Below are positions 1 through 5,114 of a stretch of 6,384 nt of DNA, piece after piece. Under the pieces are notes generated by a model, which worked only from the letters and a program-made list of their open reading frames with translations, was not told the DNA's origin and did not search any database. The first letter of the stretch is position 1. The number at the start of each line of letters is the position of its first letter. This DNA is from Nocardioides sp. Lineage in GTDB: Bacteria; Actinomycetota; Actinomycetes; Propionibacteriales; Nocardioidaceae. The DNA lies in NCBI GenBank assembly GCA_030145945.1, contig JASLDK010000280.1, positions 1 through 6,384 of the forward strand, in the 5' to 3' direction. The position numbers and the translations under genes are program-made.

Positions 1-1
1 T

Positions 2-385
2 GTCCGCGCCGTTCTTTTCGCGGCCCGGTGGCGTGGCCCGCTCTACCGGCGGGCCATCAAGGTCGCCATGGGCGCGGTCTTCGCGTTGCCGTGGACCCGC
101 CTCCCGGACTGGTACGACGCCCTGCCGGACCTGTCTGCCCGCGGCTTCACCACCGTGGCGTTGACCCTCGCGCCCGACGCGGTTCCGATCGAGGAGGCCG
201 TGCTCGGGCAGCAGAAGGTGGCGCTGGTGCTGGGTTCTGAGGGCCACGGCCTGTCACAACGGTGGGAGCAGTCCGCCGATCGACGGGCGATCATCCCGAT
301 GGCGCGAGGGATCGAGGTCGGTGTCGACTCCCTCAATGTGGCGGCGGCGACGGCAGTCGCCTGCTACGTGACCGCCCGCCGCTGA
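2..385 (+). CDS. TrmH/SpoU-family RNA 2'-O-methyltransferase, 5'-truncated
   Basis: This is the C-terminal part (127 visible residues) of a SpoU-class trefoil-knot methyltransferase, which moves a methyl group from S-adenosylmethionine to a ribose 2'-OH in rRNA or tRNA. The reading frame is open to the left edge of the window, so the start and the N-terminal RNA-binding portion are missing; an internal ATG at 68 is not the real start. Fragment residues 14-27 (PLYRRAIKVAMGAV) resemble the conserved stretch before the knot. LVLGSEGHGL (75-84) is SpoU motif 2, and IPM (98-100) with SLNVA (110-114) is motif 3; together they form the SAM-binding knot. Between IPM and SLN there are about four residues more than in the usual short form. 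TGA is at 383-385. Which RNA is modified cannot be told from this fragment. The next gene begins 99 bases downstream with its own probable promoter. Confidence 0.9.
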   Translation, partial: VRAVLFAARWRGPLYRRAIKVAMGAVFALPWTRLPDWYDALPDLSARGFTTVALTLAPDAVPIEEAVLGQQKVALVLGSEGHGLSQRWEQSADRRAIIPMARGIEVGVDSLNVAAATAVACYVTARR

Positions 386-415
386 CGCGTGACCCCGAGC
401 GGGCCGACCATCAGA

Positions 416-431
416 TTGAGATGGTTCTCAA
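416..431. promoter_or_regulatory. 16-bp inverted repeat upstream of the oxidoreductase operon, possible operator
   Basis: TTGAGA-TGGT-TCTCAA is a perfect 6-bp inverted repeat with a 4-base centre. It lies 53 bases before the ATG at 485 and runs into an A-tract (430-435) that is unusual in this GC-rich sequence. It is followed by A residues, not T residues, so it does not look like a terminator for the upstream methyltransferase gene. Placement at about -69 to -54 relative to the proposed start of transcription would suit an activator or repressor site. No binding protein is encoded in the window, so function is inferred only from symmetry and position. Confidence 0.35.
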
Positions 432-472
432 AAAAGTTCGCCGAAGGTCTTCCGGGCGGGTCGAGCGCGTCC

Positions 473-478
473 TACGCT
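473..478 (+). promoter_or_regulatory. -10 hexamer of a probable leaderless promoter for the oxidoreductase operon
   Basis: TACGCT fits the actinobacterial TAnnnT -10 consensus. Its last T is 7 bases before the A of the ATG at 485, so transcription would start at or next to the start codon. No Shine-Dalgarno sequence precedes this ATG, which fits a leaderless message. No good -35 hexamer is visible; the nearest at 17-bp spacing is TTCCGG at 450-455. Confidence 0.5.
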
Positions 479-484
479 CTCCTC

Positions 485-1624
485 ATGGCGAACGAGAACA
501 CGTTCTATTCAGGGTCGGCGATCCCGGTGGTGGTGTGGGGCAGCGGCAACATGGGGCGCGCCTCCATCCGCGCTGTCGCAGCCCATCCGGGGCTCGAACT
601 GACCGCTCTGATCGTCCGTGACCCGGCCAAGGCCGGCCGGGACGCGGGCGAGATCGCGGGACTGGGGCGCGATCTCGGCGTGGCCGCGACGACGGACATC
701 GACGCGGCTCTCGCGACGCTGGGCGGCGGGGGAGCCGTCGCCTACATGGCGTCGGGAGAGCTGCGCGACGAGGAGGTCCTTCCCGACTACGCCCAGGCGC
801 TCGCCGGCGGCGCGGTCGTCGTCAGTCCCTCGATCTACTCCCTCTATGACCACCGCAACGCGCCCGCCGAGGCCCGCGAGCAGCTGGAGAAGGCCTGTGC
901 TGAGGGCGGAAGCTCGCTGTTCGTCAACGGCATCGACCCCGGATGGGGAAACGATCTGCTCCCGGCGCTGGTCAGTGGCCTCGCCTCCGAGATCGACCAG
1001 GTGCGGTGCCAGGAGATATTCGACTACTCGACCTACGACGCCGAGGACTCGGTCCGCTACATCGTCGGCATGGGCCAGCCGATGGACTACGACCCGATGA
1101 TGGTCGCGCCCGGCATTCCGTCGATGGTCTGGGGCGGACAGATCCGGATGATCGCCCGCGCTCTCGGCGTCGAGATCGACGAGCTTCGCGAGACGGTGGA
1201 GCGTCGCGCGCTCGACGCCACCGTCACCACGGCACTCGGCGACTTCGAGGCCGGAACGCAGGGCGGACTCCGCTTCGAGGTGCAGGGCATCGTCGGCGGT
1301 GAGCCGAAGATCGTCGTCGAGCACGTCACGCGGATCACGGCCGAGTGCGCCACCGACTGGCCGATGCCCGCCGACGGGGGTGATGGCGCGCACCGCGTGA
1401 TCATCGAGGGCCGCCCGCGCATCGAGATCAACGTCGAGGCGACCGACGAGGGCGGCAACCGCGCTGCCGGAGGCAACGCCACTGCCGCCAACCGCCTCGT
1501 CAACGCCATCCCGTGGCTGCGGACCGCAACCCCGGGCCTGTACGACGGCCTCGACGTCCCGCTCCTGCCGTCGGCGTACCTCCGCACGGTCCCGGCAGAC
1601 ACGACCCCGGCTGAGGAGGCCTGA
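485..1624 (+). CDS. DapB-like / 2,4-diaminopentanoate dehydrogenase-like NAD(P)H oxidoreductase
   Basis: A 379-residue dehydrogenase with an N-terminal Rossmann domain. The dinucleotide-binding loop GSGNMG is at residues 19-24 after strand IPVVVW. The stretch FVNGIDPGWGNDLLP (146-160) resembles the GINPGF-type segment of the dihydrodipicolinate-reductase-like family that includes 2,4-diaminopentanoate dehydrogenase. At 379 residues it is well over the roughly 250 of true DapB, so a role in lysine synthesis is unlikely. It probably oxidises or reduces an amino- or keto-acid-like substrate with NAD(P)(H) in the cytoplasm; the substrate is unknown. I chose ATG 485 over the in-frame GTG at 389 because the added 32 residues look non-conserved, a -10 hexamer lies just before 485, and the Rossmann strand begins soon after. 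Its TGA (1622-1624) shares one base with the next ATG, so the two genes are co-transcribed and probably translationally coupled. The family assignment is good; the substrate is not inferable. Confidence 0.8.
   Translation: MANENTFYSGSAIPVVVWGSGNMGRASIRAVAAHPGLELTALIVRDPAKAGRDAGEIAGLGRDLGVAATTDIDAALATLGGGGAVAYMASGELRDEEVLPDYAQALAGGAVVVSPSIYSLYDHRNAPAEAREQLEKACAEGGSSLFVNGIDPGWGNDLLPALVSGLASEIDQVRCQEIFDYSTYDAEDSVRYIVGMGQPMDYDPMMVAPGIPSMVWGGQIRMIARALGVEIDELRETVERRALDATVTTALGDFEAGTQGGLRFEVQGIVGGEPKIVVEHVTRITAECATDWPMPADGGDGAHRVIIEGRPRIEINVEATDEGGNRAAGGNATAANRLVNAIPWLRTATPGLYDGLDVPLLPSAYLRTVPADTTPAEEA
1613..1619 (+). promoter_or_regulatory. Shine-Dalgarno sequence for the AhpD-like gene
   Basis: GAGGAGG lies within the last codons of the oxidoreductase gene and ends 4 bases before the ATG at 1624. 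It is the only strong ribosome-binding site seen before a start in this window. It fits an internal operon gene, in contrast to the leaderless-looking first genes. Confidence 0.6.
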
Positions 1625-2112
1625 TGTTCATCGAGGTCCCCGACGGCAAGGACCCCATCGGCTACGTGTGGGGGGAGATGGTGCCCGGCATCGGGCCCGC
1701 GGCCGCCACGCTCGCGATGAGCGTCTATGAGCACAGCACCCTGGGATTGCGGGAGTTCGAGGCCGCGCGGCTGCGGATCGCGCAGATCAACGGCTGCCTG
1801 TTCTGCCAGGACTGGCGCACTGAGCGCGACGGTCAGAAGGTCGAGGAGACCTTCGACCAGGCCGTCCAGGACTGGCGGATCACGGGCGACTTCGACGAGC
1901 GCACCCGATTGGCGGCGGAGTACGCCGAGCGCTACGCCCTTGACCATCACGGCATCGACGACCCCTTCTGGCAGCGGATGCGGATCCACTACACGGACCG
2001 AGAGATCGTCGAGTTGTCGATGTGTCTGGGGTCGTGGTTGGCCTTCGGCCGCCTCAACCGGGTGCTCGGACTGGACGCGGCGTGCGTCCTGCCGAGTCAC
2101 ACGAGCGTCTGA
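1624..2112 (+). CDS. AhpD / carboxymuconolactone decarboxylase-family protein with CxxC
   Basis: A 162-residue all-helical-looking protein of the AhpD-like fold. The core is a helix with acidic and basic residues (REFEAARLRIAQ, 43-54) followed by NGCLFC, with Cys58 and Cys61 forming the CxxC pair. In AhpD this pair is the redox centre reducing alkylhydroperoxide reductase; true carboxymuconolactone decarboxylases lack it. So the name 'decarboxylase' is only a family label and a thiol-redox or peroxidase role is more likely. The histidine AhpD carries four residues after the second Cys is Arg65 here, so classical AhpD chemistry may be altered. There is no signal peptide or membrane segment, implying a cytoplasmic protein. 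The start overlaps the preceding stop by one base and has a GAGGAGG site. Tight pairing with the oxidoreductase suggests they serve one pathway, but which one is unknown. TGA at 2110-2112 abuts the stop of the opposing hydrolase gene. Confidence 0.82.
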   Translation: MFIEVPDGKDPIGYVWGEMVPGIGPAAATLAMSVYEHSTLGLREFEAARLRIAQINGCLFCQDWRTERDGQKVEETFDQAVQDWRITGDFDERTRLAAEYAERYALDHHGIDDPFWQRMRIHYTDREIVELSMCLGSWLAFGRLNRVLGLDAACVLPSHTSV

Positions 2113-3030
2113 TCAGGCGCTGGCCAGGAGTTTCGCGAACCGTGCGACGGTGTCGTCGACCGCTGCCTGACAGGCCTTCGACCACGGCCCCATGTCGAAG
2201 AACCCGTGGATGAGACCGGGATAGGTGGTGTGGTCGACGGAAACGCCCGCGGCAGCCAGTGCTTCGGCGTACGCGATGCCCTCGTCGCGCAGCGGGTCGA
2301 ACTCGGCGGTCACCACGACGGCGGGCGGCTGCCCCGCGAGGTTCCCGTGGATCGGCGAGAGCAACGGATCAGTGAGGTCGGTGTCGGCGTCGACGTAGTT
2401 GCCGATCATCCAGGTCATCGCGGGCAGGTCGAGGAAGTAGCCGGTGCCGTTCTCCTCGCGCGACGGGTAGTCGCCGGGCACGTCGGTCGCGGGATAGACG
2501 AGCAGCTGGGCCGCGATCCCCGGGACGTGCTGGGCCGCGACGGCCGACAGGTTGCCACCCGCTGAGTCGCCCGCGACGGCGAGCACGCCGTTGCCGCCGA
2601 ACTCCGCCAGCCGCGCCCGGACGTCGCTGACCGCGGCGATCGCGTCCTGCGCCGCCGCCGGGAACTTCGTCTCGGGCGCGAGTCGGTAGTCCACGGAGAC
2701 GACGACGGCCTCGGCGCCCGAGCAGATCGCCCGGGCCATCCCGTCATGGGTGTCCAGGTCGCCGATGACGAACCCACCGCCGTGGAGCAGGACCACGGTC
2801 GGCACCGGACCTTCGCCAGTGGGGCGATAGACGCGGGCAGCCAGCGGCCCGACCGCGCCGGCAACCGTGGTCTCCTCGACGGAACCGACCTCGGGCAGCG
2901 TGCCGGGCGGGCGGAAGTCGATGGTCAGCTTGCGGAAGGCGTCACGCGCCTGGGGCGCGGTGAGCTCGGACATCGGCGTGCCCGCCTCGATGAGTTGGAG
3001 CAGCGGGACGAGTTCCGGGTCAAGGGGCAT
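2113..3030 (-). CDS. Alpha/beta hydrolase of the hormone-sensitive lipase (esterase/lipase) family
   Basis: A full-length 305-residue serine hydrolase. The HGGG oxyanion-hole motif (residues 83-86, HGGGF) is the signature of the HSL / family IV esterases. The nucleophile is Ser156 in GDSAGG (154-159), the acid is probably Asp245 in EFDPLRD, and the base is His275 in LIHGF. DYRLAPE (114-120) is another family hallmark. The complete triad and normal length predict an active esterase on short- or medium-chain acyl esters; the actual substrate is unknown. There is no signal peptide, so it is probably cytoplasmic. The ATG at 3030-3028 is preceded at leaderless spacing by a TAGGTT hexamer. The gene lies 39 bases after the deformylase gene on the same strand, so read-through from that gene is also possible. 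Its stop abuts that of the convergent AhpD-like gene. Confidence 0.9.
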   Translation of the reverse strand: MPLDPELVPLLQLIEAGTPMSELTAPQARDAFRKLTIDFRPPGTLPEVGSVEETTVAGAVGPLAARVYRPTGEGPVPTVVLLHGGGFVIGDLDTHDGMARAICSGAEAVVVSVDYRLAPETKFPAAAQDAIAAVSDVRARLAEFGGNGVLAVAGDSAGGNLSAVAAQHVPGIAAQLLVYPATDVPGDYPSREENGTGYFLDLPAMTWMIGNYVDADTDLTDPLLSPIHGNLAGQPPAVVVTAEFDPLRDEGIAYAEALAAAGVSVDHTTYPGLIHGFFDMGPWSKACQAAVDDTVARFAKLLASA

Positions 3031-3036
3031 GGCCGC

Positions 3037-3042
3037 AACCTA
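3037..3042 (-). promoter_or_regulatory. -10 hexamer of a probable leaderless promoter for the hydrolase gene
   Basis: On the minus strand TAGGTT is followed by six bases and then the ATG at 3030, so its last T is 7 bases before the start codon. A purine-rich GAGGGG lies about 13 bases before the ATG, too far for a standard ribosome-binding site. No convincing -35 hexamer is seen. The site falls in the 39-base gap after the deformylase stop, so it could be a secondary promoter. Confidence 0.45.
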
Positions 3043-3069
3043 GCCCCTCTTGCTGAGTGGCGGGAGGGA

Positions 3070-3657
3070 TCAGGCCGGCCATTCCGGCGGGTAGTCACCG
3101 GCCGCGGCGTCGTGCTGCTTGCGCAGCTTCTTCATCGCCTTCGCTGAGACGCGGTCGCCGAAGACGGTGCCGAGCGTGTGGTCGGTCTCGTGCTGCAGGC
3201 ACTTGGCGAGCAGCCCGTCGCCTTCAAAGCGCACCGGCCGGCCGTCGAGACCGAAGCCCTCGACGATCGCGTAGTCCGGGCGCGCGCAGTCGACGAAGGC
3301 GCCGGGGAAGGAGAGGCAGCCCTCCGGGCTGTCATCGAGGTAGCGCGCTCCCTCGGGCTCGACCAGGGTCGGGTTCGCGACGACACCGACGGTCCGCTGG
3401 CCGGACTCGTCGGGACAGTCGAAGACGAACAGAGCGACGTCCTCGCCGATCTGGCAGGCCGCCAGGCCGACGCCGTCGGCGGCGTACATCGTCGCGACCA
3501 TGTCGGCTGCGAGCTGGGTGAGCGCGTCGTCGTACGCCGTGACCTGGGCCTGGGGGCGGTGCATGACAGGCGTGCCCCAGCGCGTCATCGGGCGGACGCT
3601 GCCGCCGCGGGGCAGCGGGCCGTACGGCGCCAGCACGGTCTCACTCGCCTCGTCCAT
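3070..3657 (-). CDS. def: Peptide deformylase
   Basis: Peptide deformylase removes the formyl group from the N-terminal methionine of new proteins. All three motifs are intact in this 195-residue protein: GVGLAACQ (62-69, motif 1, GxGxAAxQ), EGCLS (112-116, motif 2, with metal-ligand Cys114) and QHETDH (155-160, motif 3, with ligands His156 and His160 and catalytic Glu157). The metal is normally Fe2+. Length is typical for an actinobacterial form; an N-terminal stretch with RWGTPVMHRP leads into the core, and the C-terminal tail is short and basic. I chose the ATG at 3657 over an in-frame GTG at 3684 because a TAGGAT hexamer (minus strand, 3670-3665) lies between them at leaderless spacing from the ATG. 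The gene is divergent from the acyl-CoA dehydrogenase pair with an 86-base shared promoter region. No fmt neighbour is present. Whether it is the only def gene of the genome cannot be told here. Confidence 0.95.
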   Translation of the reverse strand: MDEASETVLAPYGPLPRGGSVRPMTRWGTPVMHRPQAQVTAYDDALTQLAADMVATMYAADGVGLAACQIGEDVALFVFDCPDESGQRTVGVVANPTLVEPEGARYLDDSPEGCLSFPGAFVDCARPDYAIVEGFGLDGRPVRFEGDGLLAKCLQHETDHTLGTVFGDRVSAKAMKKLRKQHDAAAGDYPPEWPA

Positions 3658-3664
3658 GGCCGGA

Positions 3665-3670
3665 ATCCTA
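3665..3670 (-). promoter_or_regulatory. -10 hexamer of a probable leaderless promoter for def
   Basis: On the minus strand TAGGAT is followed by seven bases and then the ATG at 3657, placing its last T 8 bases before the start codon. No Shine-Dalgarno sequence lies between them. It supports the downstream ATG over the GTG at 3684. No clear -35 hexamer is seen. Confidence 0.45.
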
Positions 3671-3717
3671 GGGGCGCGAATCACATCGTGAGCTTTCGGG
3701 GGATGTGTAGCGCGGTG

Positions 3718-3739
3718 TGTAACTCACGGTTACAGTTAC
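3718..3739. promoter_or_regulatory. Inverted-repeat operator candidate over the acyl-CoA dehydrogenase promoter
   Basis: TGTAAC-TCACG-GTTACA (3718-3734) is a perfect 6-bp inverted repeat with a 5-base centre. A further GTTAC copy follows at 3735-3739, so the left arm GTAAC could pair with either of two right arms. The repeat overlaps the proposed -10 hexamer TACAGT (3731-3736), which would let a bound protein block transcription. Size and symmetry suit a TetR-family dimer, a common type of regulator of actinobacterial fatty-acid genes. No regulator gene is in the window. Because it lies in the divergent region it could also affect def, but it is about 60 bases from that start. Confidence 0.5.
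3731..3736 (+). promoter_or_regulatory. -10 hexamer of a probable leaderless promoter for the acyl-CoA dehydrogenase operon
   Basis: TACAGT fits TAnnnT, and its last T is 8 bases before the ATG at 3744. No ribosome-binding sequence precedes the ATG. It is embedded in the inverted repeat at 3718-3739, so promoter and putative operator overlap. No good -35 hexamer is visible. Confidence 0.5.
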
Positions 3740-3743
3740 CCGC

Positions 3744-5114
3744 ATGTCCCTGATCAGCAACCTCAAGCCGGGCGGCAAGCACGGGGTTCCGAGCAGCGAG
3801 AGCCGTGACCCCATCGGCTACCTCGTGGCCGGTCTCAACCGCCTCGCCCAGACCGACCTCCTCGACAAGGTCCGTCTCCGCAAGCCTGCCGAGCAGGTCG
3901 TCTTCTCCGTGACCCGCACCGGGTTCAAGACGATGACCAACGCGAGTCGCACCTTCGCCAAGGCCGGCAAGAAGGGCGCTCCGGGCGCCCGTCCGACGCC
4001 TGCCGCCGCGAGCGGCGTCTTCGACCTCACCCCGGGTGAGGACGAGCAGATGCTGGTCGACGTCGTGGCCGAGTTCGCCGACGAGGTCGTCCGGCCTGCG
4101 GCCTTCGAGGCCGACAAGGCATGTGCGGCGCCCGACGACCTGCTCAAGGCCAGCCTCGAGATCGGGCTCCCGATCCTCGGCCTGCCCGAGGCGCTCGGCG
4201 GTGTCTCCGAGGAGCGCTCGGCCATGGCCGGCACGCTGGTCGCCGAGGCGCTCGCCAAGGGCGACATGGGCCTGGCCGTCGCGACGCTCGCGCCCGGCTC
4301 GGTCGCCACCGCGATCGGCCTGTGGGGCACCGACGCCCAGCAGCAGACCTACCTCCCGGCGTTCAGCGCTGAGGACGGCACCGTGCCCGCCGCCGCGCTC
4401 GCCCTCAACGAGCCGACCGTGCTCTTCGACGTGCTCAGCCCGTCGACGACCGCGAAGAAGACAGCCGACGGCTACGTCCTCAACGGCACCAAGAGCCTCG
4501 TCGCCCGCGGCGACAGCGCTGAACTGTTCGTCGTCGGCGCCCAGCTCGACGGCAAGCCGGTCCTGTTCCTGGTCGAGTCCTCCACCGAGGGTCTCTCGGT
4601 CGAGGGCGACCCGGCGATGGGCGTGCGAGCCGCGTCGATGACCAAGCTCGTCCTCGAGGACGTCAAGGTCGCTGCCGATGCCGTGCTCGGCGACACCGAC
4701 GGGTCGACGTACACCGAATGTGTCCGCCTCTCGCGCCTCGCCTGGTGTGCACTCGCGATCGGCACCGGCCAGGCCGTGCTCGACTACGTGACGCCCTACG
4801 TCAAGGGCCGTGAAGCCTTCGGCGAGCCGATCGCCAACCGCCAGTCGGTGGCCTTCATGGTGGCCAACATCGCGATCGAGGTGCAGGGCATGCGCCTGCT
4901 GACCTACCGCGCCGCCTCGCGCGCCGCGGCGGGCAAGGACTTCACCCGCGAGGTCGCCCTCGCCCGCAAGGCGTGCACCGACAAGGGCATGCAGATCGGC
5001 CTCGACGGCGTCCAGCTGCTCGGTGGCCACGGGTTCGTCAAGGAGCACCCGGTCGAGCGGTGGTACCGCGACCTGCGTGCCATCGGGATCATGGAAGGGA
5101 CGGTGCTGGTCTGA
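3744..5114 (+). CDS. fadE24: Acyl-CoA dehydrogenase, FadE24-like subunit
   Basis: A 456-residue flavoprotein-family subunit acting in alpha,beta-dehydrogenation of an acyl-CoA. The first ~90 residues are an extra N-terminal segment with LRKPAEQVVF (45-54) and a basic stretch (AKAGKK). The dehydrogenase fold starts near FDLTPGEDEQMLVDVVAEF (93-111). The C-terminal domain has the FAD-binding REAFG (356-360) and QLLGGHG (424-430). The middle-domain motif TEPxxGSD is degraded to NEPTVLFD (222-229), and KxFxTxG is KSLVARG (250-256). It ends GIMEGTVLV, five residues after Glu451 of the EGT motif, so the usual final helix is short. It resembles mycobacterial FadE24 from memory; the symbol rests on that and on the FadE23-like neighbour. 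Its TGA shares one base with the next ATG. It is unlikely to bind FAD fully alone. The acyl chain it acts on is unknown. Confidence 0.88.
   Translation: MSLISNLKPGGKHGVPSSESRDPIGYLVAGLNRLAQTDLLDKVRLRKPAEQVVFSVTRTGFKTMTNASRTFAKAGKKGAPGARPTPAAASGVFDLTPGEDEQMLVDVVAEFADEVVRPAAFEADKACAAPDDLLKASLEIGLPILGLPEALGGVSEERSAMAGTLVAEALAKGDMGLAVATLAPGSVATAIGLWGTDAQQQTYLPAFSAEDGTVPAAALALNEPTVLFDVLSPSTTAKKTADGYVLNGTKSLVARGDSAELFVVGAQLDGKPVLFLVESSTEGLSVEGDPAMGVRAASMTKLVLEDVKVAADAVLGDTDGSTYTECVRLSRLAWCALAIGTGQAVLDYVTPYVKGREAFGEPIANRQSVAFMVANIAIEVQGMRLLTYRAASRAAAGKDFTREVALARKACTDKGMQIGLDGVQLLGGHGFVKEHPVERWYRDLRAIGIMEGTVLV

Noticed and set aside
374..404. Possible terminator hairpin GCCCGC / GCGGGC after the methyltransferase gene.
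   Set aside because: The arms are short, overlap the end of the gene, are separated by a 19-base loop and have no following T-run.
389..484. N-terminal extension of the oxidoreductase from a GTG at 389.
   Set aside because: The extra 32 residues do not look like protein of this family, they would cover the palindrome and promoter, and the ATG at 485 is at leaderless spacing from a -10 hexamer.
509..1393. A 294-codon open frame on the minus strand within the oxidoreductase gene.
   Set aside because: Codon-bias shadow; the plus-strand frame has a Rossmann motif and family signatures, the antisense frame has none.
3658..3684. N-terminal extension of the deformylase from a GTG at 3684.
   Set aside because: It adds nine residues not needed by the family and would place the TAGGAT hexamer inside the coding region.
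3681..5048. A 455-codon open frame on the minus strand opposite the FadE24-like gene.
   Set aside because: It is the complement of a strongly supported gene in GC-rich DNA. Its translation is a low-complexity mix rich in Gly, Asp, Arg, Glu and Leu with no recognisable motif.
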